Positions 25,595 to 33,864 of a stretch of 64,000 nt of DNA are shown piece after piece. Made by a program: the position numbers and the translations under genes. The notes under the pieces are model-generated. The model was not told the DNA's origin and searched no databases. It worked only from the letters and a program-made list of their open reading frames with translations. Position 1 is the stretch's first letter. Every line of letters starts with the position of its first letter. This DNA is from JAPLJU01 sp964547985 (GTDB taxonomy: Bacteria; Desulfobacterota; Syntrophia; Syntrophales; UBA2192): positions 28,227 to 92,226 of the forward strand of contig CAZJPV010000003.1 of assembly GCA_964547985.1 (NCBI GenBank). The letters run 5' to 3'.

Positions 25595-26224
25595 ATGAAT
25601 TCTTATATGAACTATCTTGATCTTCTCCGGATGGAAATAAGCCGCCGTTCCTTCATGAAGTTCGGGGCTGCTGCGGCTGTTCTCATGATGACCCCCCGCC
25701 TTGTCTCTGCCAGCATCTCTCCGGATGCCCCCCAGGCGGCGCCGGCGGATGCCGAGCCGGACTCCATCCCTGACTCCGCCCCCGAGAGGATACTTTCGTT
25801 CTATAATACCCGCACGGGCGAGGAGTGGAGCAGGGTCTACTGGTGCCAGGGAGATTATGTGCCCGAGGCGCTGGAGGAGATCAATTACCTCCTTCGGGAT
25901 CACCGCACGAATGAGGTCAGGGAGGTCGACCCGCGACTCCTGGACCTTCTTTACGATCTCAACGAAAAACTCAACTCGCGCGGGCCCTTCCACGTCGTTT
26001 CGGCCTACCGTTCCCCGGAGACAAATGCCCTTCTTCGCAGGCGGAGCCGAAGGGTCGCCCGGAACAGTCTTCACATGGAGGGTATGGCTGTTGACATCAG
26101 GCTGCCGGATCGAAGCATGCGGCAGCTTGCAAGGGCGGCGCTCTCCCTGCAGTCCGGCGGCGTCGGGTATTACCCCAGGAGGCATTTTGTCCACGTCGAT
26201 ACCGGCAAGGTTCGCCGGTGGTAG
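25595..26224 (+). CDS. DUF882 (YcbK/MepK-type M15) peptidase with Tat-like signal
   Basis: A 209-aa exported protein. The N-terminus has SRRSFMKFGAAAAVLM, a Tat-type twin-arginine signal. The catalytic domain keeps AYRSPETNALLRRRS, then LHMEGMAVDIRLP with zinc-ligand His and Asp, and HFVHVDTG with the last His. E. coli MepK (YcbK) is a peptidoglycan endopeptidase that cuts 3-3 cross-links made by L,D-transpeptidases. An AGGAGGGG ribosome site lies just before the ATG. It is convergent with the L,D-transpeptidase gene, with 4 bases between the stops, which matches the predicted joint role. Confidence 0.9.
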   Translation: MNSYMNYLDLLRMEISRRSFMKFGAAAAVLMMTPRLVSASISPDAPQAAPADAEPDSIPDSAPERILSFYNTRTGEEWSRVYWCQGDYVPEALEEINYLLRDHRTNEVREVDPRLLDLLYDLNEKLNSRGPFHVVSAYRSPETNALLRRRSRRVARNSLHMEGMAVDIRLPDRSMRQLARAALSLQSGGVGYYPRRHFVHVDTGKVRRW

Positions 26225-26228
26225 TGCT

Positions 26229-27905
26229 TCAAGGGGTCAGCGTCACCGTCTTCAAAGCTTTCGTCAGGTCTTCATCCCTTTCGTAGATGTCATCCCGGAA
26301 GTTTACGGTTCCATCCTCATCCGCCCAGGCCGTCCAGTAGAGAATGTGCACGGCAATGGGTTCGGGCAGCATGACGACCCTGTTTTTTTTCAATGCGATT
26401 GCTGCCTCGATGCCATCCCTTGTCCACTCCGGATCATCCCGGAGGACGTACTCGGCAAACTCGAGAGGTTTTTCGATCCGGATGCAGCCGTGGCTGAACT
26501 CCCGACGCGTTCGTTCGAAGAGGGCCGGTTCGGATGTGTCATGCAGGTAGACACCGTATTTGTTCGGAAACATGAACTTGATCCGGCCGAGAGGATTCTT
26601 GGGGCCCGGTTCCTGCCGCAGGCGGTAGGGGAAGTTGTCCTCCGAGAGCTCATGCCAGCTGATCTCCCCGGGATTGACGAACTCGTAACGCTTTGTGTCA
26701 ATATCCCGTAAAACCTTCATCTGCTCCTTTTTCAGGTAACCGACATTCTTCTGAATTTTCGGCAGGAGCTCCTCCGTTGCGATGCTTGCCGGGACATTCC
26801 AGTATGGGTTTATCTCCACGTAGGTCATCTTTCCGCTGAAGACGGGGGTTCGCTTATAGTTCTTCCCCACGACGACCTTCATCGGCAGGACGATCTTGTC
26901 ATTTTCGACAACCTCGAGGCCGAAGCTAGCGATATTGACCAGAATGTGCCTCTGGCCGAGTTCGGCAGGAAGCCATCGCCATCGTTCCAAATTGAGTTCG
27001 ATCTGACGGATTCGTGTTTCTATGGGCGTGTTCAGCGTCCGCCTCGTTTGGCGGCCCACGGCGCCATCCGGTTCGATCCCGTGGCGCCCTTGGAATTTTT
27101 TCACCCCCTCCTCCAGGGCGTCGTCAAAGCGTTCGTTTCCCGTGTTCTGTGAAGCGGCAAGATCACCGGTGAGCAAAAGCCTTTTCCGAAGGGTGATGAC
27201 TCCCTCGGAGGGGTTGTCTTTTCTCAGGTTCTCCCCTTTGGGTAGAATCGGCCAGGTCTCTCCGGCGGCCATTCGACGGTAATCGAGAAGGGCCTTTTTC
27301 AGCCTTTCGTATCCCGGATGTTTGGGAATGAGGCTTCTGAGGGTCTCCTCGACGCTGTTCGTTTCCAGGGCGACCTGCAGGACACTCGCGAGGTCCTCGT
27401 AACGTCTCCTGGCAAACCAGTCCTCGTGTATTTTTCCCGGGTCCACACGGCCGGAGACGATGTGGGATCCGCAAAGCAAAAAGGCATCGGTCATGAGCAG
27501 GTCGAAGTCGACCCGCAGGGAGGCCGGCGGCTTCTCGGCTTTGGCTTTTGCCTTGGCCATCTCCGACTGGAGGTATTCGAGGATGTCGAGGTGATAATCT
27601 AGGGGGTTCAGGGCTTCCTTGTCCACTTCGCGGATGAATTTTATAAGGGCGCCTGCCTGGGGAAGAAGGGTCTCCTCGCTGGACCAGGCGAGCCTGTATT
27701 CCCGGCTGGCGTAGAATTTGGGAAGGATCCTTGATGAGCAAATGACCCGCCCCGCGCATGAAATCCTGGCGGCAGAAGACCTCTCAAGATGTTTCCGCAG
27801 CAGTGCGGAGGCAATATCGGAGCGATATTCCGTGCCCTGTGCTTCCGGCAGGATCGAGAGGACCATGAGGAGAGAGAGCGTGACCGTCAGCAGGATTTTT
27901 TTCAT
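26229..27905 (-). CDS. L,D-transpeptidase (YcbB/LdtD type)
   Basis: A 558-aa exported enzyme that makes 3-3 peptidoglycan cross-links. It has an N-terminal signal peptide (LLTVTLSLLMVLSILPEAQG). An N-terminal helical scaffold holds SREYRLAWS. The peptidoglycan-binding domain at about residues 265-300 has VKKFQGRHGIEPDGAVGRQT. The YkuD catalytic domain begins at about 320, with the catalytic Cys in SHGCIRIEKP near residue 475. The length is slightly below E. coli YcbB. It is downstream of the photolyase gene (23 bases) and convergent with the endopeptidase gene. Confidence 0.94.
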   Translation of the reverse strand: MKKILLTVTLSLLMVLSILPEAQGTEYRSDIASALLRKHLERSSAARISCAGRVICSSRILPKFYASREYRLAWSSEETLLPQAGALIKFIREVDKEALNPLDYHLDILEYLQSEMAKAKAKAEKPPASLRVDFDLLMTDAFLLCGSHIVSGRVDPGKIHEDWFARRRYEDLASVLQVALETNSVEETLRSLIPKHPGYERLKKALLDYRRMAAGETWPILPKGENLRKDNPSEGVITLRKRLLLTGDLAASQNTGNERFDDALEEGVKKFQGRHGIEPDGAVGRQTRRTLNTPIETRIRQIELNLERWRWLPAELGQRHILVNIASFGLEVVENDKIVLPMKVVVGKNYKRTPVFSGKMTYVEINPYWNVPASIATEELLPKIQKNVGYLKKEQMKVLRDIDTKRYEFVNPGEISWHELSEDNFPYRLRQEPGPKNPLGRIKFMFPNKYGVYLHDTSEPALFERTRREFSHGCIRIEKPLEFAEYVLRDDPEWTRDGIEAAIALKKNRVVMLPEPIAVHILYWTAWADEDGTVNFRDDIYERDEDLTKALKTVTLTP

Positions 27906-27928
27906 CGTCTATTCCGGATAATCGGGTA

Positions 27929-29338
27929 TCAGGGTTTCTTGGCGACAGGGGTTTCCGATGTCTTCAGGGCGTTTACCTTCCTGACGTAGGCCCTGATATC
28001 GAATTTCCGCTCCAGGCCGGCGGCGTTCATGTAGCGGACCTTGCCGAATATTTTTCTTTCCGTCCAGGGCCTGTCGTGCTTGCCGAAACACCAGGCCACG
28101 CCGGCAAAGCCGTTGGGGTCCCTCCCGTCGAGCTCGTAGCGGTTGTTCAGGTAAAGGGCGACGCGAAAGGCCTCTTCGGGCGTGGTCGTCCACTCCAGGA
28201 TTTTCTTTCCCCAGTACATGCGCATGTAGTTGTGCATCTTGCCGGTCAAAACCATCTCTTCCTGGGCGGCGTTCCAGTAAGGGTCGTGCGTCCGGGCCTT
28301 CTCCAGGTCGGAACGGCTGTAGGTATATTCCCGCCGGTCTTTGCCGTGCTCCTTCAGGGTCCTTCGGGCCCAGTCGGGGAGAGCATCCGTGGAGTCATAG
28401 CGGGGGTTGAAGTGAACGAAGTTCATGCTGAGTTCACGCCTCACAACAAGTTCCTCGAGGTAAGCGCTTTTGATTTCCTCGGAGACCCCCTTCTTCTCCC
28501 GGACCTTCAGTGCAACATAGAGCGGGGATACCTGGCCGAAGTGGAGATAAGGGCTCATGTGCGATGAAAAGTCAAGTGCCGGATCGTTTCGCCTGTCCCT
28601 GTAGTATTTTAGTTTCTGCTCGATGAAATCGCCCAGGATCGTCTTTGCTCTGGCCGTGCCTCCCCGAAAGGTTCTTACAGGCGGGACCGTCTTCTCTATG
28701 GGAAAGCTTTGCAGAATCTCTCCGGGGTCATCTATCGGCAACCCACCAAGGCGCATGGAAAGCGAGTCCTTCCCGACGGGGGATTCCCTGACGGGTAGAA
28801 GATATGAATCGAGGAGCCTCTGGATCTTCGGACGCAGGGTCGCGGCGGCATATTCTTCTTTCGCGGAGGCAACCTCCACCGGGACGATGACATCGGATTC
28901 CACTTGGATGACGGGACAGGGGGCGCAACTTGCCACGTGCTCTCTCCAGGCCTTCTGGATGCGGAGGTAGCCCCGGTCCGTCACGACCAGGGCCGCTTCC
29001 TTTGCCATGTCGCAGGCGGCCTTCTCCGGCGACTGGCGGCGAAGGACGAGCTGGATCCCCCTTTTTTTCAGCGAGGCCTCGACGTCTTTCAACCCCTCCA
29101 GCATGAAGGTGTAGTGCCCCAGGTTCGCCTCGGGGAAGGCGTCGGTGATCCCGAAGAGAACGACTGGGGGAAGGCGGTGTTCATTTGCCAGGGAGACGGC
29201 ATACTCCAGGGCATGGTTGTATTCCGCCCGCTGGGAAGCCTGCATCCAGTAAAGGACAAAACGGCCCTTCTGTGGCAATCGGTCGTTCAGCTGTCTTATG
29301 CGATCCGGCTGGATCAAGATGGTTACCCTGCGTGGCAT
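27929..29338 (-). CDS. phr: class II CPD photolyase
   Basis: A 469-aa FAD enzyme that reverses cyclobutane pyrimidine dimers with blue light. The class II pattern is clear: N-terminal FVLYWMQASQRAEYNHALE, FAD-domain SPYLHFGQVSP, ELVVRRELSMNFVHFN, KMHNYMRMYWGKKILEW and the diagnostic NGFAGVAWCFGKHDRPW near residue 420. The start lies 3 bases after the nitroreductase stop, and the L,D-transpeptidase gene follows. This is the second photolyase-family gene in the window and the one likely to be the real CPD repair enzyme. Confidence 0.95.
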   Translation of the reverse strand: MPRRVTILIQPDRIRQLNDRLPQKGRFVLYWMQASQRAEYNHALEYAVSLANEHRLPPVVLFGITDAFPEANLGHYTFMLEGLKDVEASLKKRGIQLVLRRQSPEKAACDMAKEAALVVTDRGYLRIQKAWREHVASCAPCPVIQVESDVIVPVEVASAKEEYAAATLRPKIQRLLDSYLLPVRESPVGKDSLSMRLGGLPIDDPGEILQSFPIEKTVPPVRTFRGGTARAKTILGDFIEQKLKYYRDRRNDPALDFSSHMSPYLHFGQVSPLYVALKVREKKGVSEEIKSAYLEELVVRRELSMNFVHFNPRYDSTDALPDWARRTLKEHGKDRREYTYSRSDLEKARTHDPYWNAAQEEMVLTGKMHNYMRMYWGKKILEWTTTPEEAFRVALYLNNRYELDGRDPNGFAGVAWCFGKHDRPWTERKIFGKVRYMNAAGLERKFDIRAYVRKVNALKTSETPVAKKP

Positions 29339-29341
29339 GAA

Positions 29342-29917
29342 TCAATCCATGTAAACAGTCTTTTCCTTGAAGTCCTTCCGCTTTGCGGGGGTCGGGCCGC
29401 CGGCAGCCTTCCCGATACAGACGAGGCCCACGGGATCCTTCCCTGGATCGAGCCCTAGGATTTTTCCGAGCCACCCCCCCTCGAAGAGGGTGAACCAGAG
29501 ACTTCCCAACCCGAGGGCATGGGCCGCGAGCATCATGTTCTGGACAACGGCGGAGCAGGCTTCCAGATAACCCCGGCCGGTTCCCTCGTCGAGGAACATG
29601 TCGGCACCGCTTTTTTGGGGGTCGCCGATGACGGCGATGATGACGGGAGCCTCTTTGACGAAATCGATACGGTAGCTGTCCAGCCATTTCCAGCCGCTTC
29701 GCTCGAGTAGTTTCCGCTTCAACGGCTCAGCTTCCTTGATGATTTTATCCTTGACGGCCGCATTTCTGATCACAATGAATTCCCAGGGCTGCTGATTGGC
29801 AGGTGAGGGCGCCCAGTTGCCGGCATCGAGGATCTGCTCGATAAGCCTTTCGTCGACCGCTTCCGGCAGGAATCTCCGGCAGCTTCTTCTTTCCTTCATC
29901 GCCGTGAAAACGTCCAT
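29342..29917 (-). CDS. nitroreductase family flavoprotein
   Basis: A 191-aa FMN-dependent oxidoreductase. The N-terminal AMKERRSCRRFLPEAV holds the FMN-phosphate-binding Arg cluster, and NWAPSPANQQPWEFIV follows. The C-terminal ALGLGSLWFTLFEG and LVCIGKA are family features. The physiological substrate is unknown; members reduce quinones, flavins or nitro compounds. It sits between the NUDIX gene (46 bases upstream) and the photolyase gene (3 bases downstream) and is probably co-transcribed with them. Confidence 0.92.
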   Translation of the reverse strand: MDVFTAMKERRSCRRFLPEAVDERLIEQILDAGNWAPSPANQQPWEFIVIRNAAVKDKIIKEAEPLKRKLLERSGWKWLDSYRIDFVKEAPVIIAVIGDPQKSGADMFLDEGTGRGYLEACSAVVQNMMLAAHALGLGSLWFTLFEGGWLGKILGLDPGKDPVGLVCIGKAAGGPTPAKRKDFKEKTVYMD

Positions 29918-29963
29918 GGTACCTCCTTGATGATTTTATTCAATTGTACGCGGCAGGATTCCT

Positions 29964-30359
29964 TCATTTCGTGAAAGACGCGCCCTTCATGAGGCTCTCC
30001 GCCACGGGGACATCAGCTCCGGCAAGATCATAGCATCCCAGCTCGGAGGGTGACACCCACCGGATCTCGTCGTGGTCGTTCAGCTTGAAATCCCCCGTGA
30101 TGTATGTCGCCCTGTAGGCAAGAAGCTCAATCTTCAGATGAGGGTATTCATAGGGGCTCGAGAGGAGGAAATCCCCGATTTCAGCCTCGATGCCGAATTC
30201 CTCGTGAAGTTCTCTGCTCAGGCATTCCTCGGGGCTTTCATTTCCTTCCAGCTTGCCGCCGGGGAATTCCCAAAGCCCCTCCATGCGATCGCCTTTTTTC
30301 CTCCGGGCGATCAGAATTTTGCCGTCCCGCTCGATGACGGCGGCCGTCACGATCCGCAT
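29964..30359 (-). CDS. mutT: MutT/NUDIX hydrolase, probable 8-oxo-dGTP diphosphatase
   Basis: A 131-aa enzyme with a complete NUDIX box: GGKLEGNESPEECLSRELHEEFG gives G-X5-E-X7-RE-L-HEE-FG at about residues 34-56 (the segment is quoted in parts of the family pattern). The MutT-like start RIVTAAVIERDGKILIARR and WEFPGGKLE are typical of nucleotide sanitising enzymes. It leads a row with nitroreductase and photolyase genes. MutT against a different nucleotide cannot be excluded. Confidence 0.88.
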   Translation of the reverse strand: MRIVTAAVIERDGKILIARRKKGDRMEGLWEFPGGKLEGNESPEECLSRELHEEFGIEAEIGDFLLSSPYEYPHLKIELLAYRATYITGDFKLNDHDEIRWVSPSELGCYDLAGADVPVAESLMKGASFTK

Positions 30360-30523
30360 TTTGTCTACCCCTATGGAGGACTTGCATCAAAACGCCTCGA
30401 GCCTACCAATCTCCGCAGGGGTCGTCAAGTGCTTCGACGGCAGGATGAAAAGCCGGCTTGAATCCCCTCCCTCAAATATGAAATAAGATCGTCCGTCCAG
30501 GATGAGTCAAAGGAGAGGCACCT

Positions 30524-30871
30524 TTGAATCGATCTGTGGACCGGGCCGTTAAAAAATGGCTCTGGGCGTTGCTCTATCTTCTGAGCATCCTTCTCGGGAA
30601 TGCTTTTGTCATCTGGTTCGGAATCATCACCATCGGGGGACTTTCCTTTCCAGCCGGCGTTTTCTGGATCGGCCTCACCTTCTCATTTCGTGATGTCGTG
30701 CAGAGATACTGGGGCGACTGGGCCACATGGGTATGGATGATCGCGGCATCGATCATCACCTGCTTCCTCAACTGGCAGGTCACCCTCGCATCGGTATCGG
30801 CCTTCCTGGTGTCGGAAAGTGTGGACTGGTATGCCTACAGAGTCCTTCTTCTGGCATCCTTTTTTATGTAG
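30524..30871 (+). pseudogene. truncated VUT-family (queuosine-precursor transporter-like) membrane protein
   Basis: 115 aa with three to four hydrophobic helices and the VUT features AGVFWIGLTFSFRDVVQRYWG and SAFLVSESVDWYAY. Family members normally continue for roughly 50 or more residues after the 'D-W-Y' region, with further helices. Here the sequence goes from VDWYAYR straight to VLLLASFFM and a TAG. No continuation is found in other frames downstream. A small internal deletion plus loss of the 3' end is likely, but a naturally short variant is possible. The start codon is an alternative (TTG) if the frame begins at 30524. Confidence 0.55.
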
Positions 30872-30968
30872 CCTTTTTCGTTGACTTTCTGCGGGCTTAA
30901 TCTTATCAAAGAAAAGGTTTTTTTAGAGTTTTCGACCGAATATTTTTCCTACCGGGCAGGTGATCTCC

Positions 30969-31139
30969 ATGGGCCTTTTCGATAGACTTGAGAGAGCACT
31001 CATCAAAAAGATGATGAAGAGTTCGGCAAAACAGCCCCTGATTGTTGTCCTGCTGGTCCTGTTCATATCAAGGAAAAAACCAAAGAAGAAAGAGCGAATC
31101 AGGAACGAGGCTTACTGGCGGCACACCGGCGGTCTATGA
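30969..31139 (+). CDS. 56-residue basic single-helix membrane protein
   Basis: MGLFDRLERALIKKMMK opens a helical amphipathic part. A hydrophobic stretch QPLIVVLLVLFI follows, then a very basic tail (SRKKPKKKERIR) and YWRHTGGL. AGGTGA lies 5-6 bases before the ATG. It follows the truncated VUT gene by about 100 bases. No family is recognised; it may be a membrane-anchored peptide. Moderate confidence because of the short length. Confidence 0.5.
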   Translation: MGLFDRLERALIKKMMKSSAKQPLIVVLLVLFISRKKPKKKERIRNEAYWRHTGGL

Positions 31140-31183
31140 TCCGCTGAAATTGCCGTTTTATACCGGACAGACCACCCGGTGTG

Positions 31184-32137
31184 TCAGTGGATCGCCCCTC
31201 CACAGGTGAAGCCCTGGCCGGCCGTGCAGCCGAAGCAGTGATCGCCGATACGGATTTCCCTTCCCGAAAGCGCATCCGGGTCGAAATCCCGGATGTGCTG
31301 GGGGTAGCCTTCGTGGAGATGGAGTCTCAGGGCCTGGTTGAAGTCGCAATCAAATAGCCTCCCGTCCCACCGGACGTTGATCAGGTGCCGGCACATGATG
31401 CCCTGCACCGTCTCCGGCCTGAAGGCCTTCCTGAGTGTCCCCATGTATTTTTCGAGATGACCTGTCCGGATCAGGTGGTCACGGAATCGACCGACAGGCA
31501 TGTTGGAAAAGGTAAAGAGCCTGTTGAAGATGATATCGTATCTTTCTTTCAGTGCCTTTTTATAGGTCTCCTCGAGGGTAGATTCTGCCGCGGGGAGGAA
31601 TGCGCCCTCCGGGTTGTAGACGAGGTTCAGCCTCAGGTTCGTGGAATCCCGGCCGAAGCCCATGGCGTTGAGCTGCTGGAGGGCCCTAATCGACTTCTGA
31701 AAGGTTCCCCGGCCCCGTATCGTGTCGACGGTCTCTTCCGTATAACAGGGAAGTGAGGCTGTGATCTCCACGGCCTGATCCCGGTAAAAATCCGGCAGTT
31801 CCTGCCCGATGTCTTCAAAGAATATGGTCAGATTGCTCCGGCATACCACGTGACGGCCGAGCCTTCTTGCCTCGCGGACGAGGTATTTAAAATGGGGGTT
31901 GAGCTCTGGAGACCCCCCGGTGAGATCGAGAACCATAGAGGGGTGTTTTTTGAGAACCTTCAGGACCCATTCGATGTTCTCCCTGTCCATCAGTTCCACC
32001 CGGTCGGGGCCCGCTTGGACGTGGCAGTGCCGGCAGGCCATGAGGCAGCGATAACCGAGGTTGACCTGCATGACCTCAACCCTGAGCGCCCTGAGCGGGA
32101 CCATACTGATTTCTGAAAGCTTATCTTTGAATGTCAC
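31184..32137 (-). CDS. ArsS-like radical SAM/Cys-rich protein
   Basis: A 317-aa radical SAM enzyme. The cluster motif is CLMACRHCHVQAGP near residues 32-45. TGGSPELNPHF and the C-terminal Cys-rich HCFGCTAGQGFTCGGAI are characteristic of the arsenosugar-biosynthesis ArsS/'radical SAM/Cys-rich' family, whose members in some genomes carry Sec in the cluster or Cys-rich region. Here all cysteines are ordinary. The family name derives from arsenosugar work; no ArsM methyltransferase lies next to it, so the substrate is open. It follows hisF by 33 bases on the same strand. Confidence 0.88.
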   Translation of the reverse strand: MTFKDKLSEISMVPLRALRVEVMQVNLGYRCLMACRHCHVQAGPDRVELMDRENIEWVLKVLKKHPSMVLDLTGGSPELNPHFKYLVREARRLGRHVVCRSNLTIFFEDIGQELPDFYRDQAVEITASLPCYTEETVDTIRGRGTFQKSIRALQQLNAMGFGRDSTNLRLNLVYNPEGAFLPAAESTLEETYKKALKERYDIIFNRLFTFSNMPVGRFRDHLIRTGHLEKYMGTLRKAFRPETVQGIMCRHLINVRWDGRLFDCDFNQALRLHLHEGYPQHIRDFDPDALSGREIRIGDHCFGCTAGQGFTCGGAIH

Positions 32138-32170
32138 AAACAGTTTCCCTGTGGGCGAGACGTGCGTTTA

Positions 32171-32932
32171 TTAAAGACTGACCTTGAGCCCCCGGTCCCT
32201 GAGGTATTCTTTCACGGCCTTGATCGTCAGGATGCGGTAATGAAACACCGAGGCAGCAAGCAGGATACCGGCGCCCCCCCTGATGACGGCCTCGTAGAAA
32301 TCCTCGAGTTTTCTGGCACCGCCCGACGCGACGACGGGGAGTTTCACAGCGCCTGAAACGGCCTTTGTGAACTCGATGTCATATCCGGCCTGCGTACCAT
32401 CACCATCCATGCTTGTTGGAAGCAGGACACCCGCCCCGAGCTTTTCGCATTCCCGGGCCCAGGCGACGGCATCCTTCCCGACCGGTCTGGTACCGCCTGC
32501 CACAACGAGCTCAAATCCCGAAGGCATTTCCTTGTTTCTTTTCGCATCTATCGCCACGGTTATCTTGTCTTTTCCGAAGGCCTTTGAAGCCACGGCCACC
32601 AGTTTCGGGTCTTTCACGGCCGCGCTGTTCATCGAGACCTTGTCGGCCCCTGCGGTAAGAACCATCTCGATATCCTCGAGACTCGAAATCCCCCCACCGA
32701 CGGTCAGGGGGACGTCAATGACCGAAGAGACCTTTTTCACCCACTCCAGCCGTGTTTTTCTGTTTTCCAGGGTTGCCGCGATGTCCAGCATGGCCAGTTC
32801 ATCGGCCCCTTCTTTCTGATAGAAGGCCGCGTTCGCAACGGGGTCTCCCGCATCCTTCAGATCGACGAAATGGATGCCTTTGACTACCCGTCCCTCTTTC
32901 ATGTCCAGGCACGGCATGACCTTGATCGTCAT
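32171..32932 (-). CDS. hisF: imidazole glycerol phosphate synthase subunit HisF
   Basis: A 253-aa (beta/alpha)8 cyclase that, with ammonia from HisH, converts PRFAR to IGP and AICAR in histidine synthesis. The catalytic Asp residues are visible in VMPCLDMKEGRVVKG (about Asp10) and AIDAKR (about Asp128). The phosphate-binding VVASGGA and GGGISSLED are present. The usual partners hisH and hisA are not in the window, so this is a lone hisF, perhaps an extra copy. It precedes the ArsS-like gene with a 33-base gap. Confidence 0.93.
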   Translation of the reverse strand: MTIKVMPCLDMKEGRVVKGIHFVDLKDAGDPVANAAFYQKEGADELAMLDIAATLENRKTRLEWVKKVSSVIDVPLTVGGGISSLEDIEMVLTAGADKVSMNSAAVKDPKLVAVASKAFGKDKITVAIDAKRNKEMPSGFELVVAGGTRPVGKDAVAWARECEKLGAGVLLPTSMDGDGTQAGYDIEFTKAVSGAVKLPVVASGGARKLEDFYEAVIRGGAGILLAASVFHYRILTIKAVKEYLRDRGLKVSL

Positions 32933-33026
32933 AGGAACACCTCATAAGGAATTTTTTATCGCTCTAATTTACAGGATCTCTCGGCATATTTCGAGCGGCT
33001 TTTACAGCATCCAGAACAATATTCCA

Positions 33027-33857
33027 TCACCTCATCATCACGCATTTTGTGCAGACCATCTGCTCGACGGCCTCCTTCGTGATAGACTTTCCGAAGAGGG
33101 TTTTGAGTTCACGGCTTCTGGCCGAATCATCCCGGAAGAGAACGCCGATCGGGATTTTGGTATCCCAGGCGTCTGCAAGCTTGAGGGCTTCGTACCGGTT
33201 TTTCGCCGGTTTATCCAGTGTATAGACCCGCTCCCTGTACCAACCGTAGGTGTTGATCCTGTTGAAAGTGACACAGGGCTGGAGGACGTCCACGAGGGCG
33301 GTACCCTTGAAGAGGATGGCTTCCCTGATCACGGATTTCAGATGGTCTTTTTCCCCGGCAAATCCCCGGGCCACAAAAGGCGCGCCCATCGTGATGGCGA
33401 GCGACACGGGGTTGAGCGGGATGTTTTCGCTCCCCTGGGGATCGAGAAGGTTTTTGACCCCCCGGTCGGTTGTGGGTGAACTCTGGCCCTTCGTCAATCC
33501 GTAGACCTGGTTGTTGGAGGTGAGAATCGTGATGTCGAGTCTCCTCCGGATCGTGTGGATGAAGTGGTTTCCCCCCTCGCCGTAGTTGCAGCCGTCACCG
33601 GAGTAGGCGATGACCGTCAGGTCCGGTCGGGCCAGCTTGATGCCCACGGCAAGCGGAAGCGCCCGTCCATGAAGCCCATTGAAATAATTGACCTCCAGGT
33701 AGTGGGGCATCTTGGCCGCCTGGCCGATCCCCGAGGTCAACACGACCTTGTTAGCCGGGCCGGGCAATTCCTGCAGGACGCTTTCCAGTACGTCTCGAAT
33801 CGGGAAATTTCCGCACCCCGGACACCAGGCGCTCTCTTTTCTGGCAATCATCTTCAA
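33027..33857 (-). CDS. korB: 2-oxoacid:ferredoxin oxidoreductase beta subunit
   Basis: A 276-aa TPP-binding subunit. The N-terminal AWCPGCGNFPIRDVLES is typical, and GDGCNYGEGGNHF with SNNQVYGLTKGQSSPT forms the TPP/Mg2+ site. It lacks an extra ferredoxin domain. It follows korA by 7 bases on the same strand. The alpha-gamma fusion plus separate beta is the two-subunit 2-oxoglutarate/2-oxoacid type; pyruvate, 2-oxoglutarate or branched-chain substrates cannot be told apart by eye. The ilv genes lie far away in the window. Confidence 0.92.
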   Translation of the reverse strand: MKMIARKESAWCPGCGNFPIRDVLESVLQELPGPANKVVLTSGIGQAAKMPHYLEVNYFNGLHGRALPLAVGIKLARPDLTVIAYSGDGCNYGEGGNHFIHTIRRRLDITILTSNNQVYGLTKGQSSPTTDRGVKNLLDPQGSENIPLNPVSLAITMGAPFVARGFAGEKDHLKSVIREAILFKGTALVDVLQPCVTFNRINTYGWYRERVYTLDKPAKNRYEALKLADAWDTKIPIGVLFRDDSARSRELKTLFGKSITKEAVEQMVCTKCVMMR

Positions 33858-33864
33858 GCCTCCG

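Noticed and set aside
31170..31186. UGA at the end of the ArsS-like gene as possible selenocysteine
   Set aside because: The protein already has the complete Cys-rich end, and the following frame shows no similarity; it is an ordinary stop.
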